A DNA stretch of 64,000 nucleotides from Caviibacterium pharyngocola (GCF_002795405.1 NZ_PHGZ01000021.1:1-64000); one strand, 5' to 3'; shown: positions 47,200 to 56,880, numbered from the stretch's first letter. The notes: generated by a model from the sequence alone, not told the origin. Numbers and translations: made by a program.

Positions 47200-48763
47200 A
47201 GATGCGGGAAACCTGTTTACTTTTAGTGATGGAGTGAATTTTATTCTATCTGATAAGAACTCAGCAGGGAAAACCACACTATTGAGTTTAATGTATAGTG
47301 CACTAGGTTGTGTAGTAAAATTTAAAGATGAATGGATAAATTCATTTATTAGATTAGATATATCTATTGAAGAGGATTCTTACTCTCTTTACAAAACTCC
47401 AAATGGAATATATTACATATACGATAAAAATTCTCTAACAAAATATGAAGAAGAATCTGATTATCATAAAAGGCTGGCTGAAATTTTAGGATATAAAATA
47501 TATCTCAAAACTCATTCAGGCACACTTAAACTTGCCAGACCAGCTCACTTCTTCTTAACCAGCTATATTTCTCAAGCTAAAGGGTGGGATTCTTTTTTTC
47601 CAAATTCCTTTGAAAAACTAGGTGAATTTAAAAGGTTTCAAACTGATTTAGTAGAGCAATTCTGTAAAGTGAAAAGTGATAAAGAATTAGAGAATGAAGA
47701 AGAATTACAAAAAATAAAAGATAGTTTAGAACAGAAAAACAACGAAAAACAAGTTTTGAGTTTAACTAAAGAAAATCTTGAGCTAGAAGCTAATTCCAAT
47801 ATTAATAAGCTAAAGGAAACCGCTGAAGGCTATGAGAAGAACTTAAATCTATTACAAGAACAGTTATCCAATTTAGTTGTTGAACGGCAATTCTTACTTA
47901 ATGAAATCAACTTCGTTGCTCCAACAGTCAAAGAGCTTGATGAAGATTATCAAGAAGCACGTGGATATGGAGCTAAAATAGAATGTCCTTATTGCGGTAC
48001 TATTCACTCTAATACAATTACAGAAAAATCAGAGTTATTTTTTATAAAAACAAAATTGGAAGATGAATTAACCAATAATCAATCTCGAATAAAAGAAATT
48101 GATATAAAAATATCAGAAACTGAAAGAAAAATAATGGAACTATCAGAACTGATATATGATATAGATCCTATTATTACAGATAATACGAAACAATTAATAA
48201 ATGCAATAACAGCAAATGGAATATCTGAAATATTAGACAATATTGAAAACAAAATCATCCAATTTGGAGAACAAAAAAAACACATAAATAAAATAAAGAG
48301 AAAGAATAGAAAAGAATATCGAGAGCATGAAGAATCTGTTAATAATTTTTTTGTTACAAAATTAAAATATTATGCTGATAGATTATCCATTATATTTAAT
48401 GATTATGATGAAATCAAAAAAGTGACTAACTACCACAAAATTCTAAATGCTGTTAGAGGTGGTGCTGCCGATAGCAATCGTACTGTTTTAGCATACTATT
48501 TAGCTATTTATGCTACTGCAATAAATTTTAATACTAATATTCTTCCTCCGCTAGTGCTTGATACCCCTAATCAGAATGAGCAAGATAAAGAAAATTATAA
48601 ATCTATAATAAACACCTTAATACAAGAGAAAAACAAACAAATAATTATTTGTTTAATTAGAAGTGAGCATTCCGAAATATTAGCATCTATAAACAAAATC
48701 GAGGTTAATAGATTAATGAAAAATGGAGAGTATCATGAGTTTTTTAATGAGCTAGATATATAA
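47153..48763 (+). CDS. SMC/Rad50-like ABC ATPase with zinc-hook motif
   Basis: The 536-residue protein has Walker A NSAGKTT (36-42), a long coiled coil (about 175-260 and 290-400) with a CPYC zinc-hook motif (Cys278, Cys281) at its middle, a signature-like GGAADSNRTVLAYY (436-449) and Walker B PPLVLDTPNQNEQD (465-478). This is the build of the ATPase in Lamassu (LmuB) and ABC-three-component defence systems, which sense DNA ends or replication intermediates and release a nuclease effector. The adjacent Cap4-like gene fits as effector. No Shine-Dalgarno is visible at its start, so translation probably depends on the upstream reading frames. Confidence 0.8.
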   Translation: MKRLIIKQLAILSKDKDAGNLFTFSDGVNFILSDKNSAGKTTLLSLMYSALGCVVKFKDEWINSFIRLDISIEEDSYSLYKTPNGIYYIYDKNSLTKYEEESDYHKRLAEILGYKIYLKTHSGTLKLARPAHFFLTSYISQAKGWDSFFPNSFEKLGEFKRFQTDLVEQFCKVKSDKELENEEELQKIKDSLEQKNNEKQVLSLTKENLELEANSNINKLKETAEGYEKNLNLLQEQLSNLVVERQFLLNEINFVAPTVKELDEDYQEARGYGAKIECPYCGTIHSNTITEKSELFFIKTKLEDELTNNQSRIKEIDIKISETERKIMELSELIYDIDPIITDNTKQLINAITANGISEILDNIENKIIQFGEQKKHINKIKRKNRKEYREHEESVNNFFVTKLKYYADRLSIIFNDYDEIKKVTNYHKILNAVRGGAADSNRTVLAYYLAIYATAINFNTNILPPLVLDTPNQNEQDKENYKSIINTLIQEKNKQIIICLIRSEHSEILASINKIEVNRLMKNGEYHEFFNELDI

Positions 48764-48811
48764 AACGCAATTATATCGCAAATGAACAAGTACTAATCAC
48801 TTAAAATTACT

Positions 48812-48854
48812 AAAATCCTCGCAATACATTTTCTGATTACGGGGATTTTTTATA
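48812..48854. terminator. Terminator between the two cargo modules
   Basis: AAAATCCTCG and CGGGGATTTT can pair (one G-T pair) across a loop of about 18 bases, followed by Ts. It lies between the convergent ATPase gene and restriction operon. The rest of 48764-48959 is AT-rich with no feature I can name. Confidence 0.65.
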
Positions 48855-48959
48855 GCTCTAAGTTTCCTAATAAACTAGGAATAATTAAAGGGATAGTAAA
48901 AATTGATGAAATAAATTTAAAAAAGTGTAGGAGATCAGACTTAATCTTCTACATTTTAA

Positions 48960-49904
48960 TTACCACAATCTATCATCATTAAAGAGAGATTCAAAATTCC
49001 TAGATTTTGATATAGGGTAAGTCGCATAAATTGCATCTTTTGATTTATCTGAAGAGAAGTTCATGATGGTTAGGGGTTGGTAAAACTCATAACCTAAAAC
49101 ATAGCCAAGAAAGTAGCCTATAAAAATTGGTTTTCCATTATTTTTATCTATTTTTTTATCATCTATAAAAATTCTAGTATATAAATTTAGGGATTCGCTT
49201 ATTTCATAATCTAATATTTCTTTATCATTCTTTCCTTTCATAAATGAAATATTATCTTTCACCCATTGCAGATAGCTTTTAGTGTCATGTATTATAGAAC
49301 CGTTATTTCTTGTAAAAACTGGGTATTTAAAAAGATCCAATTTTTTCAATGAGCTTATGATATCTCTTTGAAAAGTGGTATTATTTAAATGTTTACTATA
49401 GTTTTTCTTTGCCTCATTATATATTTTATCAGGTATTTTTGATGACTTTATCTCAATCAAATACACTTTATGTTTTGTACAAAAATTTATAACACGTCCA
49501 TTTAATTTACCATACTTGTTGGTTGATATATATTCATTTATCTTATCTATTACTTCTTTAATATAAGGATTTCCTTGCCTGAATAACAAACCATCAAATG
49601 GAGCGTGCTTTTTAAATTCATCCTGTCTTATTTGATCGTAAGTTATATATTCTAATTTTATATTATTAGATATACTATTTTTATAATCAATTAAGTCTGC
49701 AAAAAATTCTTCAATTATTTTCCCTTGTTTGGTGTTTTTACTTATTTCATTTTTATCTCTATTCTTTTCCCATGTATTTTCGGTATGATTGATTATAATG
49801 GATTGGTTTAAATCTAATTCATTAAATTTTTCTTTAGGAGAAAAGATAATTATATCTTCATCTAAATAGATGAGTCTAAATCTACTTGTATTAATAATCT
49901 CCAT
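48960..49904 (-). CDS. Putative restriction endonuclease (PD-(D/E)XK)
   Basis: The 314-residue protein is the last gene of the restriction operon, starting 2 bp after the methyltransferase stop. A nuclease core is visible at HAPFDGLLFRQGN (about 100-112, Asp) and VYLIEIKSSKIPD (about 147-159, E-x-K), the spacing expected of type II enzymes. The C-terminal part (FIGYFLGYVLGYEFYQPLTIMNF) may bind DNA or dimerise. The recognition site is unknown. Confidence 0.75.
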   Translation of the reverse strand: MEIINTSRFRLIYLDEDIIIFSPKEKFNELDLNQSIIINHTENTWEKNRDKNEISKNTKQGKIIEEFFADLIDYKNSISNNIKLEYITYDQIRQDEFKKHAPFDGLLFRQGNPYIKEVIDKINEYISTNKYGKLNGRVINFCTKHKVYLIEIKSSKIPDKIYNEAKKNYSKHLNNTTFQRDIISSLKKLDLFKYPVFTRNNGSIIHDTKSYLQWVKDNISFMKGKNDKEILDYEISESLNLYTRIFIDDKKIDKNNGKPIFIGYFLGYVLGYEFYQPLTIMNFSSDKSKDAIYATYPISKSRNFESLFNDDRLW

Positions 49905-49906
49905 AT

Positions 49907-50944
49907 TTACTCCATAGTTTTTACGGTTTTCTCAATAAAACATACTTCATCTGTGTTAAGTTCATATTTTTTATATAACTGTAAGTCAATGTCTGAGATA
50001 GATAAACTCCAATCTATATCGGATTTATTAGTAAAATCTTGTAATGGAATCTTAGACCAAGTATTTTTAGACTGATTGTTTTGTGTGGTTTTCATTATGC
50101 CTAATAATGCTCTTGCAAATTTAGTTTTTATATATTTTAATAATGAATTAGCCTCAAATTCTGAATCAAATTTTCCTATACTCACAAAAGTTTGATTATG
50201 ACCTACAAATGGTTCTCCGACCACAGGTAAACTTAGCGTTTCTCCGAACGATCCCGTTCCATTAGCACCTGCTATAAATACTTTCCATTTATCTAAATTT
50301 AGATGTTCTGATAGATAATTTCTTTTTGTCCAAAAATAAACCCTTTCACCGTCTAACCGACCATAAATGCGAACATACTCTTCTTGTGATATTGGTTTTT
50401 CTTTAAAGAATATTTCAGGGTATCTCTTGAAAACGCTAGATGATACAGCTTTGGCGTGAGAGTCATCAGTTCTTCCTGTTAAATCAGGATTTTCAGAGAA
50501 GAGATTATTACTAAATCGATAGCTATCAGGACTAAAAACAATCTCTGAAAGATATGAGCTGCTTTTTTGTCTAATTTTATTGTAGATATTCCGCAATTGT
50601 TCAAATGCAATAAAAGTATCTATTTCACCAAAATTTTTATTTTTATCTCTTAATAAAACGACAACCCCTCCCTTAATTTCAGTATTAGGGAAAACTTCGT
50701 CGCTTTTAGAATTAAAATATTTAATGCTAAGATGCTTATCTGATAACATTTTTTTATTCCAAGCTTTGGGTGTAGCACCTTGATTTGCTAAAAATCTGGC
50801 TGGAGTAATCAAAATATACTTATCAGAACATTTTTCTGCTAGTTCATAGAAACGATGATACATAGGAACAGCTTGATTATTTTCACCTACATTAAGTTCT
50901 TGATATGGAGGATTTCCTACTACAACATCAAATTTCATTATCAT
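49907..50944 (-). CDS. N6-adenine methyltransferase, C-terminal part (NPPY-bearing)
   Basis: The 345-residue protein begins almost at the catalytic motif IV: FDVVVGNPPYQELN (about 4-17). The SAM-binding motif I that should come before is missing here and is found instead, in degenerate form, at the end of the upstream 1082-residue protein. The two genes overlap by 4 bases (ATGA). The remaining part (YFWTKRNYLSEHLNLDKWKVFIAG, GEPFVGHNQTFVSIG) resembles the target-recognition region of Eco57I-type enzymes. The gene may act with the upstream product as one split methyltransferase. Confidence 0.82.
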   Translation of the reverse strand: MIMKFDVVVGNPPYQELNVGENNQAVPMYHRFYELAEKCSDKYILITPARFLANQGATPKAWNKKMLSDKHLSIKYFNSKSDEVFPNTEIKGGVVVLLRDKNKNFGEIDTFIAFEQLRNIYNKIRQKSSSYLSEIVFSPDSYRFSNNLFSENPDLTGRTDDSHAKAVSSSVFKRYPEIFFKEKPISQEEYVRIYGRLDGERVYFWTKRNYLSEHLNLDKWKVFIAGANGTGSFGETLSLPVVGEPFVGHNQTFVSIGKFDSEFEANSLLKYIKTKFARALLGIMKTTQNNQSKNTWSKIPLQDFTNKSDIDWSLSISDIDLQLYKKYELNTDEVCFIEKTVKTME

Positions 50945-53900
50945 TTACCTCTAAATAATTCATCACATTTTTTCTCAAACTCATCACTTAACTCCTCTTT
51001 TGCGTAAGGTGTAGTATCTAAGTGAACGATATGAGACTGGTTAATATTTTTTGCTTTCTCATCAAAACCGAAAATAAAGTTTCTAGCAATGTTATAAATA
51101 ATCTCACTAGGTGCGAAACCATATATTTGATTTTCAAGAATATATTTTAATCGCTCGTCTGAATCAGCTATTTTTGCCTCAAGACCAACGTATAAACGTT
51201 TCACAATTTCAGTTAAATATAAGCCTGATTTTACATATAGATCTGCAAAAGTCTTATCAGGATCACTAAAAATATCAGGATTTTCCTCTTCCAGTTTATC
51301 AAGCATTAGCTTAACTACTTTTTTCGGTGTGAAGATCTGATTTGTTTTTTGAGCAGGAATATAGTCAAAAATATCTTCTTTTTGGCTTTCATCAAAATAG
51401 TTTGCTAATTCGCTACGCTTTCTTAAAAACTCTTGGACCGACTCATTAAATACGGTTTCATCGAAGAAGTTATAGGTATCTCTAAGCACTCTAAATTGTT
51501 CAAGAGTAATACCCGTTACTTCTTTGAATACTTCATCGTTAAGTGTTTGATCGAATGTAGCTAATGTTGTATCAGCCTCGCCATACGCCATTAAAAACGA
51601 TGGGATTGTTCGGGAGAAACCACGCAATCTTGCGCGTACGTCATCTTCTACTTGGTTTTTCTTGTTATCTTCAGCTTTTTCTAAAATTGTTTGCGTGGAT
51701 TGTTTCGCTATCTCTTTTGTTTCAGCTTCAACTGTTGAGAGTAATTCCTCTTTGAAATCATTTTCAATTTGTTGGCACTTTTCTTCAAAAGTAGCTTTGG
51801 CTTTCTCAATTTCATCTTGATTTTGAGTTGTTGCAATGACTTTTTCCAACGCTACTTTAGCTTCTGCTTTTTTGATTTCAGTTTGTTTCTGAATATACTC
51901 CACTTTTTTGGCAATAGTTTCCGCTGATTTCTGAACAACACGTTCAGCAAATTTAGCTGATACATCGTTGTCTTTTGCCAATTCTTTCATACCTTGAGTC
52001 GCTTCTTGCTTGAATCTTTCTGCAATAAGAGTAGATATATCACTTTCAGACGATTTAATAGCTTCTTCTGTTGCTGCTGTAATAGTTTGGTAAACCTTTT
52101 CTCCAAAACGAGCATCGGTTTGAGCGATTACAATGTCGCCATCAATAACAACTTCGCCATTATCATCTACCTCAACACCCTGCGTTTCAATTTCTTCATC
52201 AGTTTCTCGCGGCATTACTTTTCCTATATCAACAGGGTTAAGCTGTTCTAAAATTTCACGCACTTCTGATGATGCAAAAATACCTGAGATATTTTGGAAG
52301 AGTAAATTCGACATAAATCCACGACGAACAACTTCTTGAGCCTTAATTGCTTTAGGAATAGTTAGTACCTGATTTACATCAAGCTCGATCATTTTTCCTT
52401 CGTTATCTTCAGCGATAACAGGGAAGAAGTTGAGTAATAATTTGATGTTATCTTTGCGTGTTTCAGATGTGCCGCCACCATTTGCTGTATGGCTAAATAA
52501 ATTATTGGCAAATTCATCATAAATAATAAGAGTTCGTTCAGGTGCAAAGTCAAATACATACGCGTTTTGCTTTTGATAGACTTCACCATTCTGTTCGTAA
52601 TTCCATGCATTTTGAGCGCGAAATGCCGCTTGCATATATAAACTTGGAGAACGGCAATTAGTTAGCATTAAAACCGCTGTCCATTCAGGGATCGTAATCC
52701 CCGTTGTTAATTGTCCGACTGAAAGTGTAATAGTTTTATCGTTTTCTTTAATAGCTTGTTTAACACGCTCAAATGCTTTTTGATTTACAATCTGATCGTC
52801 TGTTTGCCCATCACCTGCGGCGAGTACAATTTTATAATTTTCAAAAACAGGGTGAGCTTCAAGCAATTTCTGTAATGCTTTTGCACTTGCTACACGATTA
52901 AGCAACCAAAATGTATGTTTTAATTCGTTACGCAGTTCTTTAGTCGAAAAAGGATATTTCTCATTTCTCGTTAAAGAATCCAGCCATTTTTTAACATCTT
53001 CCTCATGAAGGAATTTGCCATTTTCATTAGTCTCAAAAAACTCATTTAAATCGAAAGCATAATCAATATTTTGACCGTCAATTTTAGCCCCTTTGTTTAC
53101 CTCATTAGTAATCATTTGACTAATTTGATAAGAGAATAAATTTAGGCGAGGTAGATTTTCATAAGGGTTATTTTGTTCGACATTACTCCAATTTTCTTTT
53201 GCCGCTTGTTCATCAGCGTAACTCCAGTTAAAAATCTCATCTTCGTTAAATTTACCTGATGCCACAGCTTTAAACGGTGTTCCCGAAAGATGTAACGTAA
53301 AGTTGCGATTAATATTATCGAACGCAATATCGGTCTTAATGGTATCAACGCCTTCATGAGCTTCATCAATAACCAATAAATCCCAATTAAGCTCTTTCAC
53401 CCACGATAATTTGTTGTAGCTACCACCAAAAGAAATTCCGCCTTTTAAATCTTGTAATGAAATAAAAGCGATCATTCTTCGTTTACCAGTAGTATGTTGT
53501 TGCTCCAAAAACTCTTCTCGTGTAAGAATAGGACGATTTTTAAGGGAATCGCTGGTTGAAACAAAAGCAAAATCCGTTTGCCATGCAATGAATTTAGCAA
53601 AATCATCAAACCATGAGTTCGCAATAGCAGGGCGATTTGTAACAATGAGAACCTTTGATACATCCAACTTTCGCACTAAGTCGTAAGTAGTTAGCGTTTT
53701 ACCAAAGCGAGGTTTGGCATTCCATAAGAACTCACTGTTAGGATTGTTCTGTATATATTCTAAAGTCTTATTGACAGCATTCTGCTGTTCTTCTCTTAAC
53801 TGATAGTCAAGCTGTTCCTGACTTTGAACGAGTTGCTTACTGATAAAGTCATCAAAGTGCTGAAGAGAAAGGTTAGGTGTTCCGTTGTAGTAAAACCATT

Positions 53901-54189
53901 CTGTATTTGGACGCTGGGTAACTTTTTTGAAGTTTCGGAGATAGGTATGGAACTGTTTATCCTTAAACCACTCGTCTGAGTCTTTAAATTTTGCTGGGGC
54001 AGACCATAACTTGTTATATTTAAGGTTAATGGCTGCTGTTTTGGTTTGCTCAAGAATACGCTCATCCACATTCTGTCGTTCGGTATAACCAATTTTTAGC
54101 CATCCGTCATTATCAGAAATATCAGGGAGTGAATAAGCGTAGATTTGAGGATAGATGAATTTTGTAGTTTTGATTTCAGTGTTATTCAT
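50941..54189 (-). CDS. GIY-YIG / DEAD-helicase / methyltransferase N-part fusion
   Basis: The 1082-residue protein has (1) an N-terminal GIY-YIG-like (T5orf172-type) domain, YAYSLPD..WLKIGYTERQNVDERI (about 18-45); (2) a superfamily 2 helicase with WNAKPRFGKTLTTYD (Walker A, about 156-170), LLVIDEAHEG (DEAH, about 270-279) and a C-terminal helicase lobe with LTTGITIPEW (about 493-502); (3) a coiled-coil linker rich in Lys, Glu and Ala (about 715-860); and (4) an incomplete methyltransferase start, NQIFTPKKVVKLMLDKL and DLYVKSGLYLTEIVKRL (about 950-1005), with Gly-x-Gly of motif I replaced by Lys-Ser-Gly. It overlaps both neighbours, so the operon is tightly coupled. It is the motor of the restriction system. 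Confidence 0.85.
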   Translation of the reverse strand: MNNTEIKTTKFIYPQIYAYSLPDISDNDGWLKIGYTERQNVDERILEQTKTAAINLKYNKLWSAPAKFKDSDEWFKDKQFHTYLRNFKKVTQRPNTEWFYYNGTPNLSLQHFDDFISKQLVQSQEQLDYQLREEQQNAVNKTLEYIQNNPNSEFLWNAKPRFGKTLTTYDLVRKLDVSKVLIVTNRPAIANSWFDDFAKFIAWQTDFAFVSTSDSLKNRPILTREEFLEQQHTTGKRRMIAFISLQDLKGGISFGGSYNKLSWVKELNWDLLVIDEAHEGVDTIKTDIAFDNINRNFTLHLSGTPFKAVASGKFNEDEIFNWSYADEQAAKENWSNVEQNNPYENLPRLNLFSYQISQMITNEVNKGAKIDGQNIDYAFDLNEFFETNENGKFLHEEDVKKWLDSLTRNEKYPFSTKELRNELKHTFWLLNRVASAKALQKLLEAHPVFENYKIVLAAGDGQTDDQIVNQKAFERVKQAIKENDKTITLSVGQLTTGITIPEWTAVLMLTNCRSPSLYMQAAFRAQNAWNYEQNGEVYQKQNAYVFDFAPERTLIIYDEFANNLFSHTANGGGTSETRKDNIKLLLNFFPVIAEDNEGKMIELDVNQVLTIPKAIKAQEVVRRGFMSNLLFQNISGIFASSEVREILEQLNPVDIGKVMPRETDEEIETQGVEVDDNGEVVIDGDIVIAQTDARFGEKVYQTITAATEEAIKSSESDISTLIAERFKQEATQGMKELAKDNDVSAKFAERVVQKSAETIAKKVEYIQKQTEIKKAEAKVALEKVIATTQNQDEIEKAKATFEEKCQQIENDFKEELLSTVEAETKEIAKQSTQTILEKAEDNKKNQVEDDVRARLRGFSRTIPSFLMAYGEADTTLATFDQTLNDEVFKEVTGITLEQFRVLRDTYNFFDETVFNESVQEFLRKRSELANYFDESQKEDIFDYIPAQKTNQIFTPKKVVKLMLDKLEEENPDIFSDPDKTFADLYVKSGLYLTEIVKRLYVGLEAKIADSDERLKYILENQIYGFAPSEIIYNIARNFIFGFDEKAKNINQSHIVHLDTTPYAKEELSDEFEKKCDELFRGK

Positions 54190-55106
54190 TATGTACTTAT
54201 CTCTTTATCAAAAAACTCCATCTTTTTGGTGTGCCAATTCATTATTTTCACACGTTTTCCATTTGTGCGAGCTATAGCTTGTGATGGAGTTTTATCACCA
54301 AAAAGATCTGGTTGCAATTCTGATGCAACCGTTTCCGTATCAGATAAAGGAATAATATACTTAATACCATCCATTTGAAATATATTGTAGCTTATAATTT
54401 CAGCAATATATTTAAATTTGTCAAAAGATGGTTCTTCTTGCCATTTTTCAAGATAATAATCACGGTAAGTATAAAGCAAATTTTCGCGAGCTAAGAGAAG
54501 AGAATCACCGTTCCACTCAAAACCATAAGATGCTTGATAAGCAAGAACAGCAAGGGTGTGCCATTCAGATTTATCATTCACCTCAGATGAAATTCGCTTT
54601 AATTTTCGATCTATGAAGCCTTCTCGTTCATTAATAGGTAAGATTTTCCCTGTTCCCATATCATAGCGAGTAGCCATGTAAGGTGCTTCACCACAAGTGA
54701 TCTCTAACCATGTTCGAGATATGTACGTTTTTAGATCATCATTTAAATAATCTTGTTCTGCGGCATCATTTTGTTTTTTGACAATCCATGTTGGGGTAAA
54801 TACCTCAGCTTTAGATCTAGTTCTTTCTTTTTGAATTTCTTGTGATTTTAAGGCTCTTGGCATAATAAGACACTCCATCTTACCCGTAATAAGAGCAGGC
54901 TTAATTTGAGCTGTTGGAGCGTAATATCTAGCACTATGTTTAGTATAGTTATTATTAGCCCAAATAATATTTTTGGTCGTTTTCTTAGTTGATTTGGTTC
55001 TATCAATCAGCAACAATTCAAGAATTTCAGGCATTTTTTCGCGAATGAAGTTTTCTGAAATATCTGCTGATGTTTCGTTATTTAAGCTAATAATTTTATC
55101 TAACAT
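54189..55106 (-). CDS. Restriction-system M-type subunit
   Basis: The 305-residue protein carries KAEVFTPTWIVKKQND (about 99-114), similar to the TPxx(I/V)V start of type I/Eco57I methyltransferases, followed by WLEITCGEAPYMATRYDMG (about 132-150) and INEREGFIDRKLKRI. No NPPY motif is visible, so it is unlikely to methylate by itself; it may be a modified methyltransferase or a specificity/accessory subunit. Its TAA overlaps the ATG of the helicase gene by one base. Confidence 0.68.
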   Translation of the reverse strand: MLDKIISLNNETSADISENFIREKMPEILELLLIDRTKSTKKTTKNIIWANNNYTKHSARYYAPTAQIKPALITGKMECLIMPRALKSQEIQKERTRSKAEVFTPTWIVKKQNDAAEQDYLNDDLKTYISRTWLEITCGEAPYMATRYDMGTGKILPINEREGFIDRKLKRISSEVNDKSEWHTLAVLAYQASYGFEWNGDSLLLARENLLYTYRDYYLEKWQEEPSFDKFKYIAEIISYNIFQMDGIKYIIPLSDTETVASELQPDLFGDKTPSQAIARTNGKRVKIMNWHTKKMEFFDKEIST

Positions 55107-55108
55107 AA

Positions 55109-55342
55109 TTAATTTTTATATCCGAAAAGTTCTCTATCTATACGAAAAGCTTCACGCCATTCACGCAGATAATGTTTCTCAAATTGATTACCTTTAATGA
55201 TTGCAAGTCGGCGATCAAACCGTCTTAAAATATGTGGAATCGTTGCAAAGGCAATCATTTCATCATCTTTTTGCTCTTGTTCAAGCCATAGCTTAAATTG
55301 TTGTTTAAGAGACAAGGTAGATTCGCTGTTTGTACTGTTCAT
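55109..55342 (-). CDS. Small first gene of the restriction operon
   Basis: The 77-residue basic/acidic helical protein (SLKQQFKLWLEQEQKDDEMIAF, HILRRFDRRLAIIKG, YLREWREAFRID) ends 2 bp before the M-type gene. I do not recognise it. It could be a regulator or a recognition/accessory subunit. The 55343-55461 gap upstream holds the operon promoter region and a small GC-rich palindrome (ACCGC TGA GCGGT). Confidence 0.62.
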   Translation of the reverse strand: MNSTNSESTLSLKQQFKLWLEQEQKDDEMIAFATIPHILRRFDRRLAIIKGNQFEKHYLREWREAFRIDRELFGYKN

Positions 55343-55461
55343 ATAAGCTCCAGTTAGTTTGATGGTTAATAACTGGGTGCTACTTTAACCGCTGAGCGGT
55401 TTCTGTCGAGAAATGAGTTTCAATTTTTCGAGCGAGATCGCAAAAATAGAATTTTTTCTCG

Positions 55462-56880
55462 TCAAAACTGCGGTTTTATACGCAGATAGATGTCTTGTGG
55501 AAGGAAATAATCCTTCATGTTGTCACGGTAATAAGCTACACCATCTATCAGTACAATGACATCAAATTTTGTTTTTTTGATTTCGATACCGTGCAAACTA
55601 TATAACACAACTGAAAGCAGATCCATCTGTTCAGCAGTAGTTAATTCTGTTTGCTTGTAGAGTTCAACTAAACGTTGCGAATAACGCTTTTTAAGCCGTT
55701 TAGCTTTCATCTGTTGAATAAGTTTGCGGTCAATATCTAACTTGCAGTGATATACCGATTTCAGGTGGTTGATAAAACCTGTAATTGCCGCAATTTGACC
55801 TGTTTTCTCGCTCAAGTAATGGTTTAACTGTTCCTGTGTAGGATAGTCTGTAACCGCTTGAGAACTGATTAAGTCGATAGCTGGTTGTAAAGCTAACCGA
55901 ACAGATTTTAGTGAAGTTTTACCATCATCATATCGTCTTTGTAAAAGTTTATAGTAACTTGCTATACAAGGTACAGATTCTTTAAGTTTATTAAAAAGGG
56001 ATTGTATGCGTTGCATTTCAGCTAAGTCGTCTTTTAAAGCTTCATCTACAACTACTTGATTCGTATCAAGTAACCAGCGTAATACAGTTAAATTTGCACG
56101 CAAGCCGTTTGGCTTGAAGTGCGTAACCAACTCCGCATAATCAGGAATTTTCTGCCAAATATCATCGCAATCAATGAAGAAACGCATAAAATCCGAGCCT
56201 TTATGCAAAACAACGCTGATACCACATTTTTGCATATACCAAAAGATGAATTTCTTGTAGGCAGTTTTTACTGCCTTATTGCGAAAGATATGCACATTTA
56301 GGCGAATCATATTGAATAATAAAGTTCGTCTCGCACAATCAGGACAAATATTACCATAACCTGAAGCCATTTCCGCTTTGCACTTAGGGCAAGTTGAAAG
56401 TAACTGTTCATCACATTTTTTGCATAACTGCTTTTCTTGATTATGAATTTTGCGATAACGGCTACAATTCTTACACGTTGCAAAGGTGTATCGTCGATAG
56501 CAAGAAAGGCATATGGATTCTTTTGTGATTGGTGAACGATATCTATCTCGGGTCATATTGCCACATTCTGAACACATTTGTTCTTCACGGAAATAACGAA
56601 CACATGATGAACATACGGCTCCGTAATTCGTTACTATTCCTACATTAAATGTACCAGCTTCTTTCCCACAACGAACACAATCCGTCAAACGTTCGCACTC
56701 AAGGCAAAATTCGCCATCACGATGAATACGCTTTAATTGACCACATGACTTACAGGTTTTCTTTTTAAACCATTGAGCGTAACAATTCGCACAATAGTAT
56801 TCCTCTCGGAATTTGCGTGTAACTGGTGTTTTTCCACAAATAGAACAACTATTTTGCGAACGAATTTGGGTTATCTTCAT
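55462..56880 (-). CDS. tniE: TniE-like zinc-ribbon-rich transposition protein
   Basis: The 472-residue protein begins with about nine tandem zinc-ribbon-like units (CSICG, CANCY, CKSCG, CVRCG, CSECG, CKNCS, CKKCD, CPKCK and CPDCA), then a helical C-terminal half (about 200-472) with KHLK-type basic patches that looks like the core-binding fold of a recombinase. Its ATG at 56880 overlaps the stop of tniQ by 4 bases. In the AbaR/Tn6022 group the fifth gene after tniQ (tniD) is tniE, of unknown function; position, size and Cys richness match that. Confidence 0.68.
   Translation of the reverse strand: MKITQIRSQNSCSICGKTPVTRKFREEYYCANCYAQWFKKKTCKSCGQLKRIHRDGEFCLECERLTDCVRCGKEAGTFNVGIVTNYGAVCSSCVRYFREEQMCSECGNMTRDRYRSPITKESICLSCYRRYTFATCKNCSRYRKIHNQEKQLCKKCDEQLLSTCPKCKAEMASGYGNICPDCARRTLLFNMIRLNVHIFRNKAVKTAYKKFIFWYMQKCGISVVLHKGSDFMRFFIDCDDIWQKIPDYAELVTHFKPNGLRANLTVLRWLLDTNQVVVDEALKDDLAEMQRIQSLFNKLKESVPCIASYYKLLQRRYDDGKTSLKSVRLALQPAIDLISSQAVTDYPTQEQLNHYLSEKTGQIAAITGFINHLKSVYHCKLDIDRKLIQQMKAKRLKKRYSQRLVELYKQTELTTAEQMDLLSVVLYSLHGIEIKKTKFDVIVLIDGVAYYRDNMKDYFLPQDIYLRIKPQF

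Noticed and set aside
46053-48763. CBASS system
   Set aside because: A Cap4-like nuclease is present but no CD-NTase/cyclase or ubiquitin-like ancillary gene is found in the module.
50941-54189. Helicase as the Res partner of the type III mod at the window start
   Set aside because: It lies 50 kb away inside another mobile element, has its own methyltransferase parts and lacks the usual Res layout; the true res gene should lie beyond position 1.
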